From Campylobacter gracilis (lineage in GTDB: Bacteria > Campylobacterota > Campylobacteria > Campylobacterales > Campylobacteraceae), in NCBI RefSeq assembly GCF_001190745.1, contig NZ_CP012196.1, forward strand, positions 558,001 through 622,000: a DNA stretch of 64,000 bases, written 5' to 3'. A program made the translations under genes and the position numbers. Shown one piece after another: positions 15,447 to 23,388 of the stretch; within the stretch, counting starts at the first letter, position 1, and each line of letters opens with the position of its first letter. The notes under the pieces are model-generated. The model was not told where the DNA came from and ran no database searches. It saw only the letters and a program-made list of their open reading frames with translations.

Positions 15447-15471
15447 TTTTACGTTTACGATGCCTGAAATT

Positions 15472-17031
15472 TCAAATTATATACGCCTTGTTCCTTCTCT
15501 CGCGTACCTTTTCAAAGTAGCTAAGCGCTAAAGCCAACGCCCAAAACCTATCGGCATGGCCGTGCTCGTTTCGATCGCTATCGTATAAAAAGCTCTTTTG
15601 CCCCGCTTTACGCTTAATGGCGTGCAGGTCTGCGATAAGCAAAGGATCGTTAGGGATAGATATGCTTTTGTCCTCAAAGTGCTTCTTTAAATTTAAAGCC
15701 AAAGCCTCCTTGACGCTAGCGGTAAAATATACTCCGCTCACGCGAGAGGTAAAGCGCGATTTAAGCCGCTCTGCTACCGGCATACCGATGCCCGTTTTAT
15801 CGATCTTAAGGTAAGCTAGTAAATTTAGTCTCAAAAAATCCGTTAATAGATTTTCTTGCGCCTCAAAGCTTGCTTTTGCTATCACATCGTAAAGACATAG
15901 CCTTTTGATGCCCTCCCCGGCGTCATAAACCCCCATATGCACGCTTCTGTCCTTGGTGCGTCCTACGTCATAACCTGAAAATACGGGTATATTTTTTGGC
16001 GGCAATGTGGGGGTAAAATCGCTTACGCAAGATTTGATAAGATCGATACCTAAAAGTGCGCTTTCATCATCTACAAATTGACATTCATAGGCGCTAGCCC
16101 AGGTATCGGCATCAAATAATGCCCTCATCGTCTCAAGATCAAATTTCAATCCCCCCGCCATAGCCCGGTAAATATCTACGCGGTGGCGGCTAAACATATA
16201 AAATTTAAGCTCGTCGCCAAATAGCTCGGCAAAAAAACTATTCTCTTCAAAAGGTGTAGAGAGAATGGTAAGCCTACCGGCTACGGCGCCGATAGAGGGC
16301 ACGAAGGCGTGCCAGATACGCTTTTGATTGGGATACCAAGCAAACTCATCCATCCAAATATCGCCGGTAAAGCCTTGAACGGTGCGAAAATTATGTGCCA
16401 TGACGCGGATGGTAGCGCCGTTATCAAGGCTCTTTTCATATTCGCTATCCTTGGCAAAGGATACGCCTAGCTTTTTCGCCCACATTTGCGAATAATTCAT
16501 TAAAATTCGGGCCTGCTCCTCGCTGGCGCTTAAAAATAGTTGATTACGCCCCGCTACGGCGCCAAGGAGCGCATCGAGGCTCGAGACATAGGAAAATCCT
16601 ATCTGACGGGATTTTAATACGATGCGAAATTGCGAAGCGTCGTTTAAAAAATCCTTTTGATAATCGAATAGCTCGCCGCTTTTAAGCGCTATTTCTTTTA
16701 GGCTTTCATATGCTCCGTTCATTAGCGCAATGGGTTTTTTCTTATTTTTTACCTTTTGTTCTTTTGCTTTGGCGCCCTGCAGCCTAGAAAGCGAAGCTGT
16801 AAGCATGGCGATCTGCTTTGCCTTGGAGTCGCTGCTTTTGCCCTTGCTAAGCGTAGCTATTTGAGCTTTTAGATTTTGGATCGTCATCGCGCCGCCCTCT
16901 TCCGCACCTTTCTTACGCCAGCGCGCGATCGTAGCGGCATTTACTCCGTAAGATTTAGCTAACTCGGAGGCGGCATAACCCGAGTGCAAAAGATTTAGGA
17001 TAAGCTCTTTCGTCTTTTTGCTATACATCAC
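15472..17031 (-). CDS. Terminase large subunit, P2 gpP-like
   Basis: 519 residues. N-terminal HTH (GYAASELAKSYGVNAATIAR), coiled linker, then packaging ATPase with Walker A-like KSRQIGFSY and Walker B GDIWMDEFAWYP, and a C-terminal RNase H-type nuclease beginning SGYDVGRTKDRS. Drives ATP-powered DNA packaging. Leftward orientation beside the portal matches P2 gene order. Its start overlaps the upstream gene. Confidence 0.88.
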   Translation of the reverse strand: MMYSKKTKELILNLLHSGYAASELAKSYGVNAATIARWRKKGAEEGGAMTIQNLKAQIATLSKGKSSDSKAKQIAMLTASLSRLQGAKAKEQKVKNKKKPIALMNGAYESLKEIALKSGELFDYQKDFLNDASQFRIVLKSRQIGFSYVSSLDALLGAVAGRNQLFLSASEEQARILMNYSQMWAKKLGVSFAKDSEYEKSLDNGATIRVMAHNFRTVQGFTGDIWMDEFAWYPNQKRIWHAFVPSIGAVAGRLTILSTPFEENSFFAELFGDELKFYMFSRHRVDIYRAMAGGLKFDLETMRALFDADTWASAYECQFVDDESALLGIDLIKSCVSDFTPTLPPKNIPVFSGYDVGRTKDRSVHMGVYDAGEGIKRLCLYDVIAKASFEAQENLLTDFLRLNLLAYLKIDKTGIGMPVAERLKSRFTSRVSGVYFTASVKEALALNLKKHFEDKSISIPNDPLLIADLHAIKRKAGQKSFLYDSDRNEHGHADRFWALALALSYFEKVRERRNKAYII

Positions 17032-17342
17032 TCATCCAGACTAGCCATAGCCAAAAAATCTAGGGTAAAGGTGAAATTTAATATGTCCACGCCACGCTCA
17101 TCCGTAGCATCTACGCTAGAGCCCGTAAAGCTTAGTAGCGGAGTTAGTCGCATCAGCTCTTTTAGCACCGTCTCTCCGCTTGCGATAGGTACTATTACGC
17201 TAAGATTGACGCGGTATTGCGTGAGATTTAGCGCCGATCTTTCGGATACAAAAACTTTATAATCGTCCTCATGTTTTAAGATAAGTTCTTCGCAAAGTGC
17301 AATAAGCGCTTTTTCAGTAGTGATTTTTTCGCCCAGATCCAT
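17028..17342 (-). CDS. Hypothetical late phage protein, 104 residues
   Basis: Between terminase and portal on the minus strand, with ATGA overlap into terminase. Begins MDLGEKITTEKALIALCEEL; beta-rich second half (FTGSSVDATDERGVDILNFT). May be a head-tail connector; not recognised. Confidence 0.6.
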   Translation of the reverse strand: MDLGEKITTEKALIALCEELILKHEDDYKVFVSERSALNLTQYRVNLSVIVPIASGETVLKELMRLTPLLSFTGSSVDATDERGVDILNFTFTLDFLAMASLDE

Positions 17343-17351
17343 TTTTACTCC

Positions 17352-17678
17352 TTAAACCGCGGCATAGAAGTAGCCGTTAGTGTTCTTTTTAGTCGTTAGC
17401 TTATAAAATTTATCCATCCAGTACTCCTCCCATTGCTTTACGTCCTTGAAAGTCTCCAGGCTTTCGTCGTATTCGTTCGCACGCTGCTGGATCTTTAGCC
17501 AAAGCTTTTGCCCCAAAAGAGCAAGGCTCATATAGGCTTTAGCCTTAATCAAGTTTAGCCCGCTAATGTCATATTTTTTTATCTCATATTCTGCCATCTC
17601 GATATATGGGATAATCTCTTCGTCGCTTATCATCTTTAATTTGTTATATCTGCGAATTTCGTTTAAAATTTCATCCAT
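17352..17678 (-). CDS. Hypothetical late phage protein, 108 residues, possible head completion
   Basis: Helical protein (MDEILNEIRRYNKLKMISDE, IIPYIEMAEYEIKKYDISGL) in the style of gp6-like head-completion or connector proteins. Same operon as terminase. Assignment is tentative. Confidence 0.55.
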   Translation of the reverse strand: MDEILNEIRRYNKLKMISDEEIIPYIEMAEYEIKKYDISGLNLIKAKAYMSLALLGQKLWLKIQQRANEYDESLETFKDVKQWEEYWMDKFYKLTTKKNTNGYFYAAV

Positions 17679-17710
17679 GTTTTTTTATCCTCTGTGCTCA
17701 TAATTTAAAA

Positions 17711-17747
17711 CCCCCTTCAAAAAGCTTCAAAACGCTTTCAATTTTGC
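17711..17747 (+). repeat. Internal phased TTCAA array
   Basis: TTCAA-type sites at 17716, 17726 and 17737 (CCCCCTTCAAAAAGCTTCAA, then AACGCTTTCAA), spaced 10 and 11 bp, closely resembling the left-end array at 2037-2100. Lies in the 193-bp gap upstream of the 108-residue gene. Confidence 0.6.
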
Positions 17748-17787
17748 CGCAAAACTTTTTCCCGTATGTTTTATCGTCTTAAGCCAT

Positions 17788-17859
17788 AAAACGAGCGTAG
17801 CGACGCGAGGCGTAGCCGAAGCGACGTTTCTTGCAAGCGCAGCGAAGCAGAGTAAAACG
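17788..17859 (+). repeat. Dispersed repeat copy 2 (72 bp, intergenic)
   Basis: Same ends as the copy in the transposase linker: AAAACGAGCGTAGCGACG ... GCGCAGCGAAGCAGAGTAAAACG. Here it lies between the portal stop and the phased array. Confidence 0.65.
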
Positions 17860-17871
17860 GCTTAAACGCTT

Positions 17872-18888
17872 TTATTTGTCGTATCCTAAAATTCCACGGG
17901 CCTCGGCGAGCGATAAGATACCGCTAGCAACCAAAGAACTCATTAGCTCGCCGTCGTCCTTAAAGCTGCTAACATCGATCGGATTTAGTTTGATCTTAAA
18001 ACCCAAAGAATCGAAAAACCACTCTATCTGTTTCTGCTTAGGTATAATAGTAAGCTCATTAAAGCTATGTAGCTGCTGGGCGACCTCGCCGCCGCCACCG
18101 AGTTGAGAAGCGTTTATTATGCCCATCATCCGAGGCGGTACGCCATGAGCGGCAATAATCTCGTCTCGATTTAAATTCTTAAGTTTTTCAAAACTTATAT
18201 CTTCTACTTTGCTGAGATCTTCTATGCGTACCTTAGCGTTTTCGCCGTTTGCCGTAAGCACCAAAGTTTTATGGGCCTTCTGATGGCCTTTAAAATTTAC
18301 TCCAAAAAAATCTCTAAAAGCATTAAGCTGCGCCTCGTCGGGTTCGGAGTTTTCAAATATGATCGCAGTATCGGCTCTAGCTGAGTTTTCAAAAAAGGCG
18401 TTATTGAAGCTATCGGCTTTTTGATTAGTCATTATGGCTAAAAGCGCGCCTAAATAATCAGGCTCGCCGTAGTATCTGCTCATCGGCGAATAATATGCTA
18501 ACTGCCTCGCATTTAGCGCGATCTTACGCCCGTTTTTTACCTGAAAAACCTCTTTGTTTTTGTCCACTCGCGCTTCTACGGAGGGCAAGATATAAAGATT
18601 TCGCCCGGCGATCTCCAAATAAGCATTGCCGAAGATTTCTAAATTTAATATGAAGGCGTATAAAAAATCCTTAGGCGTGCCTGCCATACCTTCTAATGCT
18701 TTGCCGTCTTGCACGTTTGAAAGCAAAGAGGCCTTTAGCTGGATCGCTCTACGGTGATAGGTATTGGCATAAAATAATCCAAGCAAGTGTTCCGGAGCGC
18801 AAAACGGCTCTATAATACCGTCCGCACCTACAGTTTCATCTTTTATTTGCGCGCTGGCTTCCGCGGCAGCTTTAAAAATCCTATCCAT
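17872..18888 (-). CDS. Portal protein, P2 gpQ-like
   Basis: 338 residues. Motifs typical of the P2-type portal family: EHLLGLFYANTYHRRAIQLK, LEIFGNAYLEI, YYSPMSRYYGEPDYLGALLA, NRDEIIAAHGVPPRMMGI. Forms the dodecameric DNA entry ring. First gene of the leftward operon, divergent from the protease/capsid genes. Confidence 0.88.
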   Translation of the reverse strand: MDRIFKAAAEASAQIKDETVGADGIIEPFCAPEHLLGLFYANTYHRRAIQLKASLLSNVQDGKALEGMAGTPKDFLYAFILNLEIFGNAYLEIAGRNLYILPSVEARVDKNKEVFQVKNGRKIALNARQLAYYSPMSRYYGEPDYLGALLAIMTNQKADSFNNAFFENSARADTAIIFENSEPDEAQLNAFRDFFGVNFKGHQKAHKTLVLTANGENAKVRIEDLSKVEDISFEKLKNLNRDEIIAAHGVPPRMMGIINASQLGGGGEVAQQLHSFNELTIIPKQKQIEWFFDSLGFKIKLNPIDVSSFKDDGELMSSLVASGILSLAEARGILGYDK

Positions 18889-19065
18889 ATTACACCTTAA
18901 ATTTTTAGCGACATTGTATAGAAAAATTTTATAAAAGTTAAGCTAAATAGCGCGTATAGCGCTTATATGGGTTTTAATTTTTTCATATTTTTGTAAAAAT
19001 AACGCAACTTTTTGAGCTTATGGCAATAACCCATCGCGAGAAATTAAAACAAAGGAGGTACAAAG
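18889..19065. promoter_or_regulatory. Divergent late promoter region
   Basis: AT-rich 177-bp gap between portal (leftward) and protease (rightward). It contains an inverted pair ATGGGTT (18967-18973) / AACCCAT (19028-19034), suitable for a dimeric activator serving both directions, and AAAGGAGG ahead of the GTG at 19066. P2 has its Ogr-dependent divergent late promoters at this point. Confidence 0.5.
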
Positions 19066-19842
19066 GTGGCAAAAGAGATCACGGATCTACAAATTCATCT
19101 GATCTCGCTCGTAAATGCAGGGGCGAATAATAAAACCGTCATCTATAAGGATAAAAATTTCGAGGAGCTTTTGCGGGTAAGTTTCAGTAAGGACTCAGCA
19201 GGGGAGGAAGGGATCGTATACGGCATAGTTTATGCTCCGGACGAGGTGGATAGCCAAGGCGAGTTTGCAAATGCCGCCGAGATTAAAAAGGCGGCATACG
19301 ACTTTATGAAAAGAGCCGATCTTAGCTATTGCGTCGACGTAAATCACGACTTGCGCCCGGCGCCTGCGTATATCTGCGAGAGCTGGATAGTCAAGGAAAA
19401 GGATGCGTTTTTCAGCGAAACGGGCGCTTGGGCCGTAGGCATCAAGCTTGAGGACGAAGATCTGCGCGCTCGCGTAAAAAGCGGCGAGCTTTCGGGGTTA
19501 TCGATGTACGGCTCCGGAGTCATCAAGTCGGGTGACGGCACGGGCAAGGAAGGCGGTATGTTAGAGGCGGTCAGGCAGGGCCTGAGGGAGTTTTTTAGCA
19601 AGAAAGATGAAAGCGGAGCGACCCCGCAAGGGGTGGTTTCTAATAAAACCGAAAAAGGAGAGGAAATTACCGAGCTAATTAAGGCCAAAACGGCGGCGAG
19701 CGACGAAAAGATGGCGAACTTGGAAAAATCGCTAGAGGATTTAGGAGTGAAGCTCGGAGCTTTGCAGGAGCAGATCAATAAGTCCGCTCAAGATACGAGC
19801 GTTTCAAAACAAAAAACTTCAGGTAGCGAGGGGATACTATGA
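19066..19842 (+). CDS. Prohead serine protease, XkdF-like, with scaffold-like tail
   Basis: 258 residues, GTG start. Residues ~45-165 match the XkdF protease pattern: GIVYAPDEVDSQGEFA, VDVNHD, ICESWIVKEKDA, GAWAVGIKL, SGELSGLSMYGSG. The tail from ~185 is helical and charged, like the internal scaffold of P2 gpO. It would process the prohead and itself. Followed at once by the capsid gene (ATG overlap). Confidence 0.8.
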   Translation: MAKEITDLQIHLISLVNAGANNKTVIYKDKNFEELLRVSFSKDSAGEEGIVYGIVYAPDEVDSQGEFANAAEIKKAAYDFMKRADLSYCVDVNHDLRPAPAYICESWIVKEKDAFFSETGAWAVGIKLEDEDLRARVKSGELSGLSMYGSGVIKSGDGTGKEGGMLEAVRQGLREFFSKKDESGATPQGVVSNKTEKGEEITELIKAKTAASDEKMANLEKSLEDLGVKLGALQEQINKSAQDTSVSKQKTSGSEGIL

Positions 19843-20732
19843 ATAATCTAAGTGAAATTTTAAAAGGTTCAATAAATGCGCAAAACGTTACGTTAAGCGG
19901 ATCGCTAACGCCGGCACAAGCGCACAACTTCGTAGATGCGATCAAAAACAATAACGGCTTTTTAAGCAAGATCCATACCGAAAAGATGGGAAGGCTTACC
20001 AAGGAGCTTGATGCATGGGATGTAGCCAAAGGGATCTTGGTGCGCGTAGCAAGTGGCGAAAAGCCTACTGAGGCGCAAAGAGCGGCACTCGGTAAGGTAG
20101 GTACGAAGCTCGATGCCAAAGGCGTGCAGCTATTTGCTAGGATTTTACAAGACGCGCTGGAGGACAATGCCGATAATCCAAATTTTGAGACCGAGACCCT
20201 AAACGCCTTTACGAAAGCTTTCGGCAACGATCTTGCCCTACTTGGTTTCATAGGTGAGAGCGACACCTACGACGGCACCTTTAAAAAGCTGCATAAAGGC
20301 TGGATCCAAGTCGCCAAAGACGCTAGCGATACTACGAAGCTAACCTATGCAAGCTCGGATAAGGTATCGGATAGACTAGGCGCGCTCGTAGGCTCCATTA
20401 ATTCCGACATCTTGGGCGAAAGCGTGGTGCTGATCAACCCCGCCGACGCACAGGCTTACAACAAAGAGCTAAGCGCGCTAAATTCTCCGATTCACTTGAT
20501 CCAAGGAGGCGCGGACAAAATTTTAGGCGTACCTTTGGAGATTACCCCACTAATGCCAAAAGGCGTATATATGGCTACTCCACTTAAAAATCTCGTGCTG
20601 GGAATGGGGCTTGACGTGCGCCGCAACCGCTGGTACGACGCGGAGGAGCGGGCATTAAAATATGTCTTTGATCTTTATACTGATTATGAGATCGTAATCA
20701 AAAGGTGGGTCAGCCTAGCGACCGCTGCATAA
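19839..20732 (+). CDS. Major capsid protein
   Basis: 297 residues directly downstream of the protease. N-terminal helical segment likely removed on maturation, then an HK97-type body (LNPADAQ-type stretch ESVVLINPADAQAYNKELSA, VPLEITPLMPKGVYMATPLK) and C-terminal KYVFDLYTDYEIVIKRWVSL, all usual in phage major capsids next to a protease. Confidence 0.85.
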   Translation: MNNLSEILKGSINAQNVTLSGSLTPAQAHNFVDAIKNNNGFLSKIHTEKMGRLTKELDAWDVAKGILVRVASGEKPTEAQRAALGKVGTKLDAKGVQLFARILQDALEDNADNPNFETETLNAFTKAFGNDLALLGFIGESDTYDGTFKKLHKGWIQVAKDASDTTKLTYASSDKVSDRLGALVGSINSDILGESVVLINPADAQAYNKELSALNSPIHLIQGGADKILGVPLEITPLMPKGVYMATPLKNLVLGMGLDVRRNRWYDAEERALKYVFDLYTDYEIVIKRWVSLATAA

Positions 20733-20741
20733 GGATGCGAT

Positions 20742-21062
20742 ATGAAATATTTTGCACTAAAAAACATCTGCGCGGGCGGAAATTTCGTCCGCGAGGGTGA
20801 ATATGTGGAGCTAGGGGGAGAGGTTGCCGCGGAGTATCTAAGCGTGGGTGCGATAGAGCAGGCAGAGTCTTTAGAGCTGGATAAAACCCAAACGGACGAG
20901 CCTCAGGCGGAAGGAGCAGCGCAAGAGCTGCAACCGGATATTGATAAGGCCTCGTCTGAAGTCGCGGGGCAGCAGCCTACCGAGTCCGAATCGCAGGCAG
21001 GGCAGGCGGAAAAGACTGCGCCTGATGAGGCTGCCGCCAAAAAGAACAAAGGTAAAAAATGA
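20742..21062 (+). CDS. Hypothetical head-associated protein with acidic low-complexity tail
   Basis: 106 residues. First ~40 residues form a small folded unit (KNICAGGNFVREGEYVELGG); the rest is Glu/Gln/Ala-rich ending KKNKGKK. Similar small proteins follow capsid genes in Mu-like phages. Function unknown. Confidence 0.6.
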   Translation: MKYFALKNICAGGNFVREGEYVELGGEVAAEYLSVGAIEQAESLELDKTQTDEPQAEGAAQELQPDIDKASSEVAGQQPTESESQAGQAEKTAPDEAAAKKNKGKK

Positions 21063-21105
21063 GATTTATTGCCGCAAAAGTTTTAGACGAGCAAAGGAGC
21101 GAAGA

Positions 21106-21549
21106 ATGAGCCTAATCGCAAACATCAAAGAAAACGAAGGCTTTTGCGGTGAAATTTATGAGGACACAAGGGGCTACAAGACTATCGGTTACGGCTTTTT
21201 GGTCGCAGCTCTTAGCAAGAACGAACTAGCGCTAAACGGCGGAAAAGTAGAGCCGATGAGCCGCGAGGCGGCGGATCAAATTTTAGAGCTGAAATTAAAA
21301 AAGTTAAAGCCTAGGGTATTTGAAGCCTTTGCCTGGCTTCAAGACAAACCGCAAAACGTGCAGGACGTAGTGATAGAGATGTGCTATCAGATGGGTGTTG
21401 TGAAAGTGCAAAAATTCGTTACGACGCTTCATCATATCCGCATGGGCGAATATGAAAAGGCTATCACAAACGGGCTTCGCAGCCTTTGGGCGCAGCAGAC
21501 TCCAAACAGAGCGAAGAAGGTGTTAAATGGGCTTCTTGCTAAACATTAA
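21106..21549 (+). CDS. Endolysin, T4-type lysozyme (GH24)
   Basis: 147 residues from ATG 21106 (AAAGGAG). Catalytic Glu in KENEGF, then the GH24 signature DTRGYKTIGYGF, plus VVIEMCYQMGV and SLWAQQTPNRAKKV. No signal peptide, so release depends on the holin encoded downstream. First gene of the lysis cassette, which is placed after the capsid gene. Confidence 0.88.
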   Translation: MSLIANIKENEGFCGEIYEDTRGYKTIGYGFLVAALSKNELALNGGKVEPMSREAADQILELKLKKLKPRVFEAFAWLQDKPQNVQDVVIEMCYQMGVVKVQKFVTTLHHIRMGEYEKAITNGLRSLWAQQTPNRAKKVLNGLLAKH

Positions 21550-21838
21550 ATTTATACTGGCGGCTTTCGCGGTAATAGCGGTATTGTGCGGAGCCGAGAT
21601 TTTAAGCCTTAAAAGCGATGTTTCGCAGCTAAGCACCGAAAATGCAGGGCTAAAGGCGAAGTTGCAGCAATGCGAGCTAAATCTAAGCTTGCAAAACGCC
21701 GCGATCAAATCCCTTGAGGTGAACGCAAGCCGCCGCAACGAGGATAAGATCCAAAGCGTTTCTAAAATTTATGTCAAAGATAAAAGTTGTGAGGCACAAT
21801 TAAATGCATATAAAAAACTTCTTGATAGCGCTTTTTAG
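21527..21838 (+). CDS. Rz-like inner-membrane spanin
   Basis: 103 residues: one N-terminal membrane anchor (LLNIKFILAAFAVIAVLCGA), then a coiled coil in the periplasm. Overlaps both the endolysin end and the Rz1-like start, the classic Rz layout. Confidence 0.75.
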   Translation: MGFLLNIKFILAAFAVIAVLCGAEILSLKSDVSQLSTENAGLKAKLQQCELNLSLQNAAIKSLEVNASRRNEDKIQSVSKIYVKDKSCEAQLNAYKKLLDSAF

Positions 21839-22025
21839 CGTGCTTTGTCTATTTGGTTGCAGCACAAAGGAACCACAGATAAAGCAAGTCTATGTGCCTG
21901 TGCGCTGCAATCTGAAAATGCCGCTTAAACCTGCGGCAAACGGCAACTTTGAAGCGCATAAAGAGCTTGTGAGGTATTTTTTAAAATGCGAAGAGATAGC
22001 CAAAGACTGCACAAGGAGCGAGTAA
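21804..22025 (+). CDS. Rz1-like outer-membrane spanin lipoprotein
   Basis: 73 residues: signal peptide and lipobox LFGC (mature start CSTKEP), then a short periplasmic domain with Pro (MPLKPAANG). Starts inside the Rz-like gene in another frame. The pair would fuse inner and outer membranes at lysis. Confidence 0.75.
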   Translation: MHIKNFLIALFSVLCLFGCSTKEPQIKQVYVPVRCNLKMPLKPAANGNFEAHKELVRYFLKCEEIAKDCTRSE

Positions 22026-22207
22026 TGAAAGCTTTGATTTGTCTGCTTAGAGCTTTTGTCTTGGTGGTATTTAACCTTGAGCTTTACGTAGTCTTTGACA
22101 ACTTTATACGAAGCGAAAATTTAGTACTCCTTCTTTGGTCGCTTTGTATAGGTATTGCAGGCGCTCTTTTTTCGCCTACATTGCTATATAAAACCTTTAG
22201 AGTATGA
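22025..22207 (+). CDS. Small membrane protein in the lysis cassette
   Basis: 60 residues, ATG overlapping the lipoprotein stop by one base, AAGGAG upstream. Two membrane segments (ICLLRAFVLVVFNLELYVVF, VLLLWSLCIGIAGALFSP). Could be a second holin or antiholin. Confidence 0.6.
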   Translation: MKALICLLRAFVLVVFNLELYVVFDNFIRSENLVLLLWSLCIGIAGALFSPTLLYKTFRV

Positions 22208-22210
22208 GTC

Positions 22211-22504
22211 ATGGAGTATCTGCTCTATATATTAGCTGCAGGCGTTGCGGGCAGCGTAACGGCCTTTTTGAAGTATGGCGAGCGTGGCGCGGGTAATTTT
22301 ATCAAACGAGTATTGGACGGCTGTTTTAGCGCATACATCGTTTATGAGATATCTTTCTTTTTCTGCAAAGATATGCGCCTTAGCCTTGCGATCTGCGGGA
22401 TTGGCGCTTTTAAAGGCAGCGGGATTTTAGATTTAGCGGTCGGATTTATAAGAAATAAATTTGATCTAGATGATAGAAACAAGGACGAACAATATGAGCA
22501 ATAA
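22211..22504 (+). CDS. Holin, LydA/holin-3-like
   Basis: 97 residues with about three hydrophobic segments and a charged C-terminus (DLDDRNKDEQYEQ). Layout YILAAGVAGSVTAFLKYGER with a late GIGAFKGSGILDLAVGF resembles P1 LydA-type phage holins. Would open the inner membrane for the endolysin. Its end overlaps the gpV start. Confidence 0.65.
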   Translation: MEYLLYILAAGVAGSVTAFLKYGERGAGNFIKRVLDGCFSAYIVYEISFFFCKDMRLSLAICGIGAFKGSGILDLAVGFIRNKFDLDDRNKDEQYEQ

Positions 22505-23099
22505 TCTAAATGAGATTGGCATCGTAAGCGAAGTAAGCGGGGATCGCGCAAGGGTTGCGATCGGTCTACTCGTGACCGATTTTTTGCCCGTATTTCAGCC
22601 TTTTGCCAATTCTTTCGCCACGGGCTTTGCTCCGATCCGAGTGGGCGAGCAGGTGCTTGTGCTGCCGGTACGAGGTGAGCTCAACGTAGGCGTGATCCTG
22701 CGCGGTATCTATCAGAGCGCCCATCGAGCAGCCGCGACCGATAAGAAGATCCACGCAAGTTTTGAGGATGGGGTAAGCTTTTCGTATGATACGGCTAGCT
22801 CCACTCTTGAAATTTCAAGCCCGAAGCAGATCAATATCACCTGCGAAAACGCAAGCTTGAACGCAAAAAGCGTAAACGTAAAAGCGGATGATACTACCAT
22901 ACAAAGCGGCAATATCAAGCTTTTGGGAAATACGCTCATTCAAGGCTCAATCTCTACCGCAGGAAGCGACGGGGGTAGTGGTAGCTTTTCTATCAACGGA
23001 GATCTAAATATCACAGGATCGCTTAAGACAAGCGGAGATATAAGCGACGGCAGAGGCTCACTTTCTAGCCATACCAACGGCGGAGTAGCGAGGGATTGA
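22494..23099 (+). CDS. Baseplate spike/assembly protein V
   Basis: 201 residues from ATG 22494 (AAGGACG). N-terminal OB-like domain (GIVSEVSGDRARVAIG, GEQVLVLPVRGELNVGVILR) and C-terminal beta-helical repeats with Gly/Ser/Asn (SGSFSINGDLNITGSLKTSG), as in P2 gpV, which tips the tail tube. Confidence 0.88.
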   Translation: MSNNLNEIGIVSEVSGDRARVAIGLLVTDFLPVFQPFANSFATGFAPIRVGEQVLVLPVRGELNVGVILRGIYQSAHRAAATDKKIHASFEDGVSFSYDTASSTLEISSPKQINITCENASLNAKSVNVKADDTTIQSGNIKLLGNTLIQGSISTAGSDGGSGSFSINGDLNITGSLKTSGDISDGRGSLSSHTNGGVARD

Positions 23100-23100
23100 G

Positions 23101-23388
23101 ATGAGCAAATACCTAATAAGCATTGAAGATAGCATAAAAGATATACTTTCTACCCCTATCGGCTCTAGGGTAATGCTGCCGCAGTACGGCAGCCGCCTTT
23201 TTGAGCTGATAGATAGGCGGGTCAATGATGAGTTTAGAGCCGATCTTAGCTACTTTGTCATCGAAGCGGTGCAAAGATGGGAAAAACGGGTGCAGATCGA
23301 CGAAGTCAAATTAATATCGTTGAGAGATCACAAGCTAAGCTTTAAAATTTTGCTTACTAACGGCAAAGAGATCGGAGTGGAAATATGA
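23101..23388 (+). CDS. Baseplate protein W (gp25-like)
   Basis: 95 residues. SIKDILSTPIGSRVMLPQYG is the gpW/gp25 lysozyme-like family signature. Joins sheath to baseplate. Overlaps gpJ by 4 bases. Confidence 0.9.
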   Translation: MSKYLISIEDSIKDILSTPIGSRVMLPQYGSRLFELIDRRVNDEFRADLSYFVIEAVQRWEKRVQIDEVKLISLRDHKLSFKILLTNGKEIGVEI

